Positions 1-6,872 of a DNA stretch of 26,755 nt are shown here, piece by piece. This stretch comes from JAICLV01 sp036380925 (GTDB lineage Bacteria; Actinomycetota; Actinomycetes; Acidothermales; Acidothermaceae). The stretch lies in the NCBI GenBank assembly GCA_036380925.1, contig DASVDW010000224.1:1-26755 (forward strand), written 5' to 3'. Within the stretch, counting starts at the first letter, position 1; each line of letters opens with the position of its first letter. The notes below the pieces were generated by a model. That model saw nothing but the letters and a program-made list of their open reading frames with translations, made no database searches and had not been told where the DNA came from. Both the position numbers and the translations under genes were made by a program.

Positions 1-213
1 CACCACCGCAAACACTGGGCCCACGGCGGCGAAACATGCGCCGACAACGGAGTGCTGCTGTGCGAACGGCACCACACCCTGGTCCACCGAGACGGCTGGC
101 ACATCGACCTCAAAGACGGCAAACCCTGGTTCACCCCACCCGCCTGGATCGACCCACGCCAAACCCCCCGACTGCACAGCAGGTTCAAAACCAGACAGCT
201 CGACGACCCCTAA
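1..213 (+). CDS. HNH endonuclease domain protein, C-terminal fragment
   Basis: The window opens inside a reading frame that runs from base 1 to a TAA at 211-213. The visible 70 residues begin with paired histidines and contain a Cys, an Asn followed by a hydrophobic stretch, a second Cys, and a paired-His element (CERHHTLVH). This is the layout of the zinc-stabilised HNH nuclease fold. Proteins of this kind in Actinobacteria often carry an N-terminal DUF222 (13E12 repeat) region, but that part lies outside the window and cannot be checked. The tail after the HNH core (DGWHIDLKDGKPWFTPP) fits this DUF222-HNH type. The biological role is unknown. Such genes are often multicopy, but nothing here shows that this copy is mobile. 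Confidence 0.8.
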   Translation, partial: HHRKHWAHGGETCADNGVLLCERHHTLVHRDGWHIDLKDGKPWFTPPAWIDPRQTPRLHSRFKTRQLDDP

Positions 214-253
214 TCAGCGGCGACGCCCGGCGCCGCTGTGGCAGCATCCGCAC

Positions 254-853
254 ATGCCGGAAGCCGTCAACCACATCGGGATCGTCCTTTTCGAAGATGT
301 CGAGGAGCTCGACGCCATCGGTCCGTGGGAGGTGCTCTCCTATTGGGCGAAGAATTTCCCAGCCGACGGCTACGCCGTTTCGTGCTTGTCACGCCGTGGC
401 GGCGCTGTGCGTTGCGCGAAAGGCCTTGTCGTTCAGGCGCATCACTCGTACGCCGACGCGCCAGCGCTGGACGTGCTTGTCTATCCGGGCGGGCAGGGCA
501 CCCGCCCGCAGCTGCGAGACGACGCGCAACTCCAATGGGTGCGCGCGCAACGCGAGACCGTGCCGCTGATGACCAGCGTCTGCACCGGAGCATTGGTGTT
601 CGCCGCAGCCGGGTTGCTCAAGAATCGCCCGGCCACGACGCACTGGCGCTCACTCGATCTGCTGAAGGAGCTCGACCCCACCATCGACGTCCGCGCGACC
701 GACCGATTCGTCGACGACGGTGACGTGATCACGTCGTCCGGGGTGTCGGCCGGCATCGACATGGCGCTGCATCTGGTCGACCGGTTAGCCGGCCGGGAGC
801 GTGCCCGTGACGTCCGGCGGGGTCTCCAGTACGACCCCGAACCGCCGGTCTAG
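254..853 (+). CDS. DJ-1/PfpI (ThiJ) family protein, isonitrile hydratase-like
   Basis: The 199-residue product has the single class-I glutamine-amidotransferase-like fold of the DJ-1/PfpI superfamily. The N-terminus (IGIVLFEDVEELDAIGPWE) is typical, and the nucleophile elbow SVCTGA places the catalytic cysteine at about residue 110. It is followed by GLLKNRPATTHW, a pattern shared with isonitrile hydratases and with the amidase-like N-terminus of some AraC regulators. There is no C-terminal AraC helix-turn-helix, so this is a stand-alone enzyme or stress protein. The start is the ATG at 254. Its 3' end overlaps the convergent AHSA1-family gene by 69 bp (785-853), so the two transcripts are antisense to each other there. 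The substrate cannot be stated from sequence. Confidence 0.85.
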   Translation: MPEAVNHIGIVLFEDVEELDAIGPWEVLSYWAKNFPADGYAVSCLSRRGGAVRCAKGLVVQAHHSYADAPALDVLVYPGGQGTRPQLRDDAQLQWVRAQRETVPLMTSVCTGALVFAAAGLLKNRPATTHWRSLDLLKELDPTIDVRATDRFVDDGDVITSSGVSAGIDMALHLVDRLAGRERARDVRRGLQYDPEPPV

Positions 854-1258
854 CGTCGCCGCGAGTCGGTCCGCGATGTGTCCGCGCCATCCGCCGCCCA
901 TCGCGTCGAAGGCGATGCGCTGGAGCGGGTCGGCGGTGTCGAAACCGTCGTGCACCAGTCGCAACACCGTTCCGCCGGCCTCGGGGTGCAAGGTCCAGGT
1001 CACGGTCGTGTCGAGACCCGAGTTGCTCCGCCAGGCGAACACCAACCGGCGCTCGACGTCGACCTCGAGCACTTCGCAATGCACGATGCCGTCGAACTCC
1101 GCCACGGGCTTGGTCGTGAAGGTGAAGGAATGCCCAACCACAGGGGCGATGTCGTTGGGCATCAGCCACAGCGCCAACAGCTCGGGTTCGGTGAGCGCCC
1201 GCCACACCGCGGCCGGCGGATGGGGATAGAACCGCTCAACCTGCACCGCCTGCGTCAT
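785..1258 (-). CDS. SRPBCC / AHSA1 (Aha1 C-terminal-like) domain protein
   Basis: The 157-residue protein has the START-like helix-grip fold of the activator-of-Hsp90-homologue family. The opening VERFYPHPPAAVWRALTEP and the following LWLMPND are typical, and FAWRS sits mid-protein. This family often sits directly after an ArsR-type repressor in bacteria, as it does here: its ATG overlaps the ArsR stop in an ATGA (1255-1258), which implies translational coupling. The likely role is binding a small hydrophobic ligand, possibly the signal or substrate connected with the repressor, but the ligand is unknown. Its 3' end runs 69 bp into the opposing DJ-1/PfpI gene. It is the last gene of the VOC-ArsR-AHSA1 operon. 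Confidence 0.88.
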   Translation of the reverse strand: MTQAVQVERFYPHPPAAVWRALTEPELLALWLMPNDIAPVVGHSFTFTTKPVAEFDGIVHCEVLEVDVERRLVFAWRSNSGLDTTVTWTLHPEAGGTVLRLVHDGFDTADPLQRIAFDAMGGGWRGHIADRLAATLDRRFGVVLETPPDVTGTLPAG

Positions 1259-1563
1259 GGACGATCCAGAATGCGGCCGAGCTCATCAAGTCGGCTCTCC
1301 CAGAACTCCTGATACCGCTTCGTCCATTCATTCACCGCGCGTAGCGGCGAGGCGTTGAGGTGGTAGTGCCGTTCCCTGCCGACCCGGACCTCTGCGACCA
1401 GCCCGGCCTCGCGCAGCACGCGCAGGTGCTGCGACACGGCCGGCCGCGACATCGCGAATGAGCCAGCCAGGTCGCCCGCCCGCCGTGGCCCGTCGCGCAG
1501 CACCTCCATCACCTGACGACGAGCCGGATGCGCGATCGCCTCGTAGACGTCGGTGGTCGTCAT
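1255..1563 (-). CDS. ArsR/SmtB-family winged-helix repressor
   Basis: The 102-residue protein has a compact winged helix-turn-helix. AIAHPARRQVMEVLRDGP forms the first helices, MSRPAVSQHLRVLREAGL is the recognition helix region, and VGRERHYHLN is the wing. No cysteine or histidine metal-site cluster of the classical ArsR/CadC type is visible, so it is probably not a metal sensor. It matches the sub-group that pairs with AHSA1-type SRPBCC proteins. It lies 4 nt after the VOC gene and overlaps the AHSA1 gene by 4 nt. The inverted repeat at 1958-1973, inside the operon's promoter, is its probable operator, giving autorepression. The DNA-binding assignment is strong; the inducer is unknown. Confidence 0.92.
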   Translation of the reverse strand: MTTTDVYEAIAHPARRQVMEVLRDGPRRAGDLAGSFAMSRPAVSQHLRVLREAGLVAEVRVGRERHYHLNASPLRAVNEWTKRYQEFWESRLDELGRILDRP

Positions 1564-1567
1564 GCGA

Positions 1568-1942
1568 TCACGACGGCGCGACTGTCGATTGCAGAATCAA
1601 GCCGTTGCCGTCGGGGTCGTCGAACGTGACGTACCGACCCCACGGCGCTTGCTGCACGTCACAGTCGAACTGCACCCCGCGCGCCGCGAGTGCCGATATA
1701 TCGCCGTCGAGGTCGTCGCTTTCGATCACCGTCCCCTTGGTGGAGCCGGCCGGCATCGATGCGAACCAGTTCACCAGCGTGATCGACGCCTGCCCATCGC
1801 CCGGCCGAACCTGCACCCAGCGCAGCGGGCCGATTTCGGTGTCGCTCACCAGCGAAAACCCCAGCGTGTCGACGTAGAAGGCCTTCGCCCGATCCTGATC
1901 AGAAACCGGCAGCGACATGACCTGAAGATGCTTGAGCGCCAT
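1568..1942 (-). CDS. VOC (glyoxalase/bleomycin resistance/dioxygenase) superfamily protein
   Basis: The 124-residue protein shows the paired beta-alpha-beta-beta-beta layout of the vicinal-oxygen-chelate fold. The first half has VSDQDRAKAFYVDTLGF, a hallmark of small glyoxalase-like proteins, and the second half ends in FDDPDGNGLILQ. The usual metal-ligand Glu after the final NG is replaced by hydrophobic residues, so catalytic metal binding is uncertain. It could act as a binding or resistance protein rather than an enzyme. It is the first gene of the operon with the ArsR repressor and AHSA1 protein. The ATG at 1942 lies only 8 nt beyond the predicted -10 hexamer, so the message may be leaderless. 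Confidence 0.9.
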   Translation of the reverse strand: MALKHLQVMSLPVSDQDRAKAFYVDTLGFSLVSDTEIGPLRWVQVRPGDGQASITLVNWFASMPAGSTKGTVIESDDLDGDISALAARGVQFDCDVQQAPWGRYVTFDDPDGNGLILQSTVAPS

Positions 1943-1950
1943 GGCCCCAC

Positions 1951-1980
1951 AGCATACGTAAGGAACTCCTTACACGTCAA
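1951..1980 (-). promoter_or_regulatory. Promoter of the VOC-ArsR-AHSA1 operon
   Basis: Read on the minus strand, TTGACG (1980-1975) is a near-consensus -35, followed after 18 bp by TATGCT (1956-1951), a good -10. Transcription would start about 7 nt later, at or next to the A of the VOC ATG at 1942, predicting a leaderless mRNA. The spacer holds the inverted repeat at 1958-1973. The call rests on hexamer match and spacing only. Confidence 0.7.
1958..1973. promoter_or_regulatory. Inverted repeat, probable ArsR operator
   Basis: GTAAGGA-AC-TCCTTAC is an inverted repeat with perfect 7-bp arms and a 2-bp centre. It is AT-richer than its surroundings and sits between the -35 and -10 of the operon encoding the ArsR-family repressor. 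A dimeric winged-helix repressor bound here would block RNA polymerase directly. The site is seen in sequence; its assignment to this repressor is inference from position. Confidence 0.7.
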
Positions 1981-2013
1981 CCGGAGACCCGGAAACGGGG
2001 TAGAACGACCACC

Positions 2014-3630
2014 ATGACGCCGCCGACGTCCGCCGCCGAGAAGAGGCTCGCGCCCTACAAGCGCAAGCGCGATTTCACTCGCACGCCAGAACCGGCCGGC
2101 GCGTCGTCCGAGAAAACCGCGGACGGCGCAAGCGCGAGGAATTTCGTGGTGCAGCGGCACCGAGCCCGCCGGTTGCACTACGACCTGCGGTTCGAGATCG
2201 ACGGCGTGCTGGTGAGCTGGGCGGTGCCGAAAGGTCCGACCCTCGACCCCAATGTCAAGCGCGCGGCGGTGCACGTCGAAGACCACCCGATCGAGTACGC
2301 CGATTTCGAAGGCGTGATCCCGGCCGGCGAATACGGCGGCGGCGACGTCATCGTCTGGGACCGCGGCACCTGGGAACCGCACGCCACAGACAATCCGGCG
2401 AAGGCGGTCGCGGACGGCGAGCTGCACGTCGACGTCCACGGTGAGAAGCTGCGGGGGCGCTTCATCCTGATCCGGCGCGAGCAAGACGAGGCAGGCAAGG
2501 AACAGTGGATCCTGCTGCACAAGCACGACGCCGACGCGGTCGACGGCTGGGATCCTGAAGACCATCCAACGTCAGTGCTCAGCGGCCGCACCAATGACGA
2601 GGTGAAGGCCGACCCCGACCGGTTGTGGCGCTCGGATTTGCCTGCCACGCAAGCCTCGATCAATCTGCGGGCTAACGCCAGACAGGTCAGCGCGGATGAG
2701 CTCAACGCCCTCGAAAAGCTAAAAGACGCCGGTGACTGGGAGGTTTTCGGACGACGGCTGCGCGTCACCAACCTCGACAAGGTCCTCTTCCCGGGCAAGG
2801 GCCGCGAGAAGCCCATAACCAAGCGGGAGTTCATCAGGTATGCGGCGCGGATCGTGCCCGTCGTCCTGCCGTATCTGGAGGGTCGCGCGCTCAACATGCA
2901 CCGCTATCCGAACGGCTCTGACGCGAAAGGCTTTTGGCACAAGCAGCTTCCCGACCATGCGCCCGATTGGCTTGGCCGCTGGGACAACGACGAGGCCGAC
3001 CCGGGCGAGACCACCACGTACCTCGTGGTCAACGAGCCGGCCGCGCTGGTGTGGGCGGCCAACTTCGGCGCGCTCGAATGGCATGCCTGGACGTCGCGCA
3101 CCGATCTGCCGCATTGCCCGACGTACGCCCTCATCGACCTCGACCCGGGCACAACCACTAGGTGGGACGACGTGCTCACCCTCGCGCGACTCCATCGCAC
3201 CGCGCTCGAACACCTTGGCGTGCAAGCCTTTCCTAAACTCACCGGTCGCCGCGGCATTCAGATCTGGGTGCCCATCGAACGCGGCCCAAGCTTCGACGAC
3301 ACCCGCGGGTGGGTGGAGCAGCTGTCCAAGGCGGTGGGCGCCGTGGCCCCCGACCTCGTCAGCTGGAAGTGGGACGTCAAAGAGCGCGGGGGTCTCGCCC
3401 GCCTGGACTACACCCAAAACGCCATCAACAAAACACTGGTCGCGCCCTACAGCCCGCGGCCCGCGAACGGCGCGCCGATCTCGACGCCGATCGAGTGGGA
3501 CGAGCTCGACGACCCGAAGCTCAAGCCGGACGCGTTCACGATCCGCAACATCGACAAGCGTCTCAAAGAAAGAGGCGACCCGTTCCGCGCGATGCTCACG
3601 GCATCGCAGCGGCTGCCGAGAATCAGCTGA
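2014..3630 (+). CDS. LigD-type 3'-phosphoesterase-polymerase (PE-Pol), no ligase domain
   Basis: The 538-residue protein has two of the three modules of bacterial non-homologous end-joining ligase D. Residues ~40-180 are the 3'-phosphoesterase domain, with His49, His55, Asp57, Arg59 and His91 at exactly the spacing of the known catalytic set. Residues ~245-530 are the primase-like polymerase domain: IDLDPG supplies the metal-binding Asp375 and Asp377, and Asp465 in RLDYTQN is the third. The usual SGxKGLH motif is replaced by TGRRGIQIWVP. The ATP-dependent ligase module is absent and the domain order is PE then Pol. No Ku gene is in the window. The likely role is processing or filling DNA ends, with a ligase supplied elsewhere. 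Start is the ATG at 2014; the 3' end overlaps the next, opposing gene by 8 bp. Confidence 0.93.
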   Translation: MTPPTSAAEKRLAPYKRKRDFTRTPEPAGASSEKTADGASARNFVVQRHRARRLHYDLRFEIDGVLVSWAVPKGPTLDPNVKRAAVHVEDHPIEYADFEGVIPAGEYGGGDVIVWDRGTWEPHATDNPAKAVADGELHVDVHGEKLRGRFILIRREQDEAGKEQWILLHKHDADAVDGWDPEDHPTSVLSGRTNDEVKADPDRLWRSDLPATQASINLRANARQVSADELNALEKLKDAGDWEVFGRRLRVTNLDKVLFPGKGREKPITKREFIRYAARIVPVVLPYLEGRALNMHRYPNGSDAKGFWHKQLPDHAPDWLGRWDNDEADPGETTTYLVVNEPAALVWAANFGALEWHAWTSRTDLPHCPTYALIDLDPGTTTRWDDVLTLARLHRTALEHLGVQAFPKLTGRRGIQIWVPIERGPSFDDTRGWVEQLSKAVGAVAPDLVSWKWDVKERGGLARLDYTQNAINKTLVAPYSPRPANGAPISTPIEWDELDDPKLKPDAFTIRNIDKRLKERGDPFRAMLTASQRLPRIS

Positions 3631-4090
3631 ACGACCAGCCTTGCGACTCGCACGCCTGCTGCACTTGGCGTCGTCCGAACGCGCCGGCGTAGACCGCTTC
3701 GCCGGTCGCGTCATCGCGTAACTTCAACGCGTACCCGGTGTATTGGCTGCCGACCATGCCGGTGGGGGTGGCGCGGAAGCTCAGCCTGCTCTCCGGAGTG
3801 CGCGAGATGACCAGCTGGTTCGCCGGCCGCGTCCGGCCTTGGTGTCTGGTGAAGGTGATGTCGTCCGCGGTGATCACCAGGGTCGACCCGCTGTTGCGCA
3901 CCAGGTACCAGGCCAGCAGGACGTCCAGCGCTAGAGCGACGCCGCAGACGATGAAGACGACGGCGCTGGGCCGGTGTGCGAACAGCTGGCTCACCGCGAT
4001 CGCGGTCAAAACGACCGCGATGAATATCGACAGCCCGATCTGATTCGACCTCGACTGGCGCAACTCCACGCGCCCCGGCGGCACCGGCAT
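3623..4090 (-). CDS. Small membrane protein with two transmembrane segments, PH-like tail
   Basis: From the ATG at 4090 (GGAG lies 5 nt upstream) the product has 155 residues. Two adjacent hydrophobic helices, roughly residues 20-60 (IFIAVVLTAIAVSQLF, then VVFIVCGVALALDVLLAWYL), are followed by a soluble domain starting VRNSGSTLVITADDITFTR. This resembles the bacterial PH-domain-type membrane proteins common in Actinobacteria. The C-terminus (GRRQVQQACESQGWSF) is predicted cytoplasmic. An upstream TTG at 4114 is possible but has a poorer ribosome site. Function is unknown. Its 3' end overlaps the convergent phosphoesterase-polymerase gene by 8 bp. Confidence 0.75.
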   Translation of the reverse strand: MPVPPGRVELRQSRSNQIGLSIFIAVVLTAIAVSQLFAHRPSAVVFIVCGVALALDVLLAWYLVRNSGSTLVITADDITFTRHQGRTRPANQLVISRTPESRLSFRATPTGMVGSQYTGYALKLRDDATGEAVYAGAFGRRQVQQACESQGWSFS

Positions 4091-4175
4091 GGCCACTCCA
4101 TCCGACGTGATCAACGCAGGATGCCATGACCGGCCACCGCGCGGCGACGTCTTCGCGGCGATCTAAGGTTCGACT

Positions 4176-5618
4176 ATGAGCTCACGACCAGCATCAGTCA
4201 TCGACGACGCCCGCCGCGACGCCGTCCGCGCGTACGTCGAAAGCCACCGCGACGAGTTTGTCGCGCAGTTGTCGGATTGGCTGCGCATCCCGAGCGTGTG
4301 GACCGACCCCGAGCGGGCGGCCGACGTCCGGCGCTCCGCGGAGTGGCTCGCCGACGCGCTGCGCGGCATCGGCTTTCCGACGGTCGAGATCTGGACGGCG
4401 GGCGGACCGGACGGCGCGCCCTGCGTCTTCGCCGAGTGGCCATCCGACCAGCCCGATGCCAAGACCGTCGTGGTCTACGGGCATCACGACGTGCAGCCGG
4501 TCGATCCGGTGGACCGATGGAGTTTCGCGCCGTTCGAGCCGGCCGTCGTCGAGGGCCCGGACGGCGACCGGCTGCTCGGCCGCGGCGCGTCCGACGACAA
4601 GGGCCAGGTGCTCTACCACCTGCTGGGGTTGCGGGCGAACCTCGACGCGACCGGCCGCACCAGCCCGCCGGTCAACCTCAAGTTCGTCATCGAGGGCGAG
4701 GAGGAGTCCGGCTCGCCGAAATTCACCCAGCTACTGCGAGAAAAGCGCGATCGGCTGGACTGCGACGTCGTGGTCGTCAGCGACACCGGAATGTACGGCG
4801 AGGGCGCCACGACGGTGTGCATCGGCGTGCGTGGGCTCACCGACTGTCAGATCGACTTGCACGGACCAGACGTCGACTTGCACTCCGGCTCCTTTGGCGG
4901 CGCGGTGCCGAATCCCCTTACCGCGATGGCAAAACTGCTCGCCGGGCTGCACGACGACGACAACCGGGTCACCCTCAAAGGTTTCTACGACAACGTGCGG
5001 CCGTTGTCTGACCGCGAGCGCGAGATGATCGCCAAGCTGCCGTTCGACGAGGCGCGCTGGCTGGCCACCGCCGAAAGCCGCGCCGCCCATGGCGAAGCGG
5101 GCTACAGCACCCTCGAGCGCATCTGGGCCCGCCCGACCTGTGAGATTCACGGCGTCTGGGGCGGCTACATGCTCGCCGGTCACAAGACGATCGTGCCGAC
5201 CGACGCCCACGCGAAGGTCAGCTTCCGGCTCATCGCCGACCAGCAGCCGCTCGACGTCCAAGCCGCTTTTCGCGCATACGTCGAGGAAAACACGCCGCCC
5301 GGGATCACCGCGAACGTGCACTTCTTCGGTGACGGCGTGCAGCCGTACCTGGTGCCGCTCGACGATCCTGCCCTGCAGGCGGTGGCCAGCGCGCTTGGCC
5401 GCGCGTTCGACGACGAGGTCCTCTTCACCCGCGAAGGCGGGTCCGGCCCCGAGGCTGAGATCAGCCAGATTTTGCAGGCGCCACTGGTGTTTCTCGGCGT
5501 CGGATTGCCGACCGACCGCATTCACGCGCCCGACGAGCACGCCGTCATCCCGTTGTTGCTCAAGGGCGCCGAGGCGGTCGCCTACCTGTGGGACGAGCTC
5601 GCCGCGCAATCCGCATGA
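4176..5618 (+). CDS. M20-family metallodipeptidase
   Basis: The 480-residue cytosolic peptidase carries the full metal and catalytic set of the M20 (carnosinase/DapE-like) family. YGHHDVQP supplies His103 and Asp105, RGASDDKG supplies the bridging Asp140, EGEEESGS supplies the general-base and metal Glu near 176-177, and the last metal His is in RIHAPDEH near the C-terminus. The dimerisation (lid) domain lies in the middle (DLHSGSFGGAVPNP onwards). Length and motif order fit dipeptidases of the CNDP type rather than DapE. It probably hydrolyses dipeptides with two Zn or Mn ions; the exact substrate is not readable. Its stop overlaps the nudC ATG (ATGA at 5615-5618), so the two are probably co-translated. 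Confidence 0.92.
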   Translation: MSSRPASVIDDARRDAVRAYVESHRDEFVAQLSDWLRIPSVWTDPERAADVRRSAEWLADALRGIGFPTVEIWTAGGPDGAPCVFAEWPSDQPDAKTVVVYGHHDVQPVDPVDRWSFAPFEPAVVEGPDGDRLLGRGASDDKGQVLYHLLGLRANLDATGRTSPPVNLKFVIEGEEESGSPKFTQLLREKRDRLDCDVVVVSDTGMYGEGATTVCIGVRGLTDCQIDLHGPDVDLHSGSFGGAVPNPLTAMAKLLAGLHDDDNRVTLKGFYDNVRPLSDREREMIAKLPFDEARWLATAESRAAHGEAGYSTLERIWARPTCEIHGVWGGYMLAGHKTIVPTDAHAKVSFRLIADQQPLDVQAAFRAYVEENTPPGITANVHFFGDGVQPYLVPLDDPALQAVASALGRAFDDEVLFTREGGSGPEAEISQILQAPLVFLGVGLPTDRIHAPDEHAVIPLLLKGAEAVAYLWDELAAQSA

Positions 5619-6469
5619 ACCGCAGCGCGCATTTGCGGTCGGACGACGCATGGCTCGCCGCCGCGTGGGCACATCCGTCGTCCAAAGTTCTTGTCATTGA
5701 CAACGCGCGCGCGTTGACCGCGGGCGACCGCTTGGTGTGGACGCCGGCCGGCGACGCGCCCGACGGCGAGCGTCTTTTCCTCGGCACACCGGACGACGGC
5801 GAGTCGGGCGCGGCCTACTTCGCGGTGATGGGGGCGCTGCCCGCGTCGCCGCCGGAGGGAACGAGGGCCGCGTCGTTGCGCGAGGTCGGTTCGGTGCTGC
5901 CGGCGGCCGAGGCCGGTCTGATGGCGCACGCGTCCGCGCTCGAGCAGTGGCATCTGCGGCACCCGCGCTGCCCGAGATGCGGCGCCCCGACCACGGCCCG
6001 GCTGGGCGGACACGTCCGAGTCTGCGTCGACGACGGCTCCGAGCACTACCCACGCACCGACCCGGCGGTGATCATGCTGGTCACGGACGACGCCGATCGC
6101 GCCCTGCTCGGGCACCAGCCGAGCTGGCCGCAGGGCCGGATGTCGACGCTCGCCGGATACGTGGAGGCGGGCGAGACGTTGGAAGAGGCGGTCGTGCGGG
6201 AGGTCGCCGAGGAGGTGGGCGTGGTCGTCGACGGCGTGCGCTACGTCGAAAGCCAGCCGTGGCCGTTCCCGTCCAGCCTGATGCTGGCGTTCACCGCGCA
6301 CGCGACGTCGTCAGACCTCGCCCCCGACGGCGTGGAGATCACCGACGCCCGCTGGTTCACCCGCGACGAGATGACGGCCTGCGCGGGCGACGGTTCACTG
6401 CGGTTGCCGATGCGCGCGTCGGTCGCCTTTCGGCTGATCAACCGCTGGCACGGCGGCGACCTCGGCTAG
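5615..6469 (+). CDS. nudC: NAD(+)/NADH diphosphatase (Nudix hydrolase)
   Basis: The product is 284 residues from the ATG at 5615, chosen because it overlaps the M20 stop as ATGA; an in-frame start at 5588 would add only nine basic residues. It has a variable N-terminal domain, a zinc ribbon, and a Nudix domain with the complete box (GYVEAGETLEEAVVREVAEE plus VG). The NudC signature SQPWPFPSS follows and separates NADH pyrophosphatases from other Nudix enzymes. Only three of the four zinc-ribbon cysteines are evident (CPRC, then CVDD where CxxC is expected). The enzyme splits NAD(H) to NMN(H) and AMP, and relatives remove NAD caps from RNA. The TAG stop lies in the first unit of the tandem repeat at 6464. 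Confidence 0.93.
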   Translation: MNRSAHLRSDDAWLAAAWAHPSSKVLVIDNARALTAGDRLVWTPAGDAPDGERLFLGTPDDGESGAAYFAVMGALPASPPEGTRAASLREVGSVLPAAEAGLMAHASALEQWHLRHPRCPRCGAPTTARLGGHVRVCVDDGSEHYPRTDPAVIMLVTDDADRALLGHQPSWPQGRMSTLAGYVEAGETLEEAVVREVAEEVGVVVDGVRYVESQPWPFPSSLMLAFTAHATSSDLAPDGVEITDARWFTRDEMTACAGDGSLRLPMRASVAFRLINRWHGGDLG

Positions 6470-6504
6470 CTCGTGGCTAGCTCGCGGCTAGCTCGCGGCT
6501 AGCT
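6464..6504. repeat. 11-bp tandem repeat at convergent nudC/mrx1 stops
   Basis: GGCTAGCTCGY occurs three times in full (6464, 6475, 6486) and a fourth time partly (6497-6504). Each unit contains the palindrome GCTAGC, which reads TAG on both strands. The nudC stop (6467-6469) uses the first unit and the mrx1 stop (6499-6501, minus) uses the last. The palindromes could fold into small hairpins, but no T-tract marks a classical terminator. Confidence 0.9.
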
Positions 6505-6756
6505 GGCGATGCCTTCCAGCTGGGCCCTCACCTGCGCCATCGAGGGGTTGGTCAGCGTGCTGCCGTCGGCGAACAGCAGGGTGGGCACGGTCTGGTTGCC
6601 GCCGTTCACGCTCATCACGAACTCCGCGGCGCCAGGAGACTCCTCGATGTTGACCTCGGTGTAGTCGATGCCCTGCTCGTCCAGCTGGCGCTTCAACTGG
6701 CGGCAGTAGCCGCACCAGGTCGTGGTGTACATCGTGAGGTCGGTGGCGGGGGTCAA
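6499..6756 (-). CDS. mrx1: Mycoredoxin-1 (glutaredoxin-like)
   Basis: The 85-residue thioredoxin-fold protein has the active site WCGYC (Cys15, Cys18), the cis-Pro segment QTVPTLLFADG, and length typical of mycoredoxin-1. In Actinobacteria this enzyme reduces mixed disulfides between proteins and mycothiol, so its presence implies mycothiol chemistry in the host. The start is a TTG at 6756 with AAGGAG upstream at good spacing; the ATG at 6732 would remove the first strand. Placement between nudC and uvrD2, oriented against both, differs slightly from the co-directional layout I recall in M. tuberculosis. Identification is strong from motif and synteny. Confidence 0.9.
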   Translation of the reverse strand: MTPATDLTMYTTTWCGYCRQLKRQLDEQGIDYTEVNIEESPGAAEFVMSVNGGNQTVPTLLFADGSTLTNPSMAQVRAQLEGIAS

Positions 6757-6872
6757 CGTGATCTGCTCCTTCGACTGAGCATTTAGTTGCGCGATCAGCT
6801 ATCCACAACGGTCGGGGCGCGACCTTTCTTCCGTCGACCACGATCGACGGGCTGTCGGGCCGGGCTGCCAGG

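Noticed and set aside
1..213. HNH fragment as the edge of a mobile element
   Set aside because: Only the C-terminal part is visible, and no inverted or target-site repeats, integrase or transposase are seen. DUF222-HNH genes are common as plain chromosomal genes.
5960..6050. Loss of the fourth zinc-ribbon cysteine in NudC as a defect
   Set aside because: As I recall, actinobacterial NudC proteins often vary here, and the Nudix box and SQPWPFP signature are intact, so it is probably not a broken gene.
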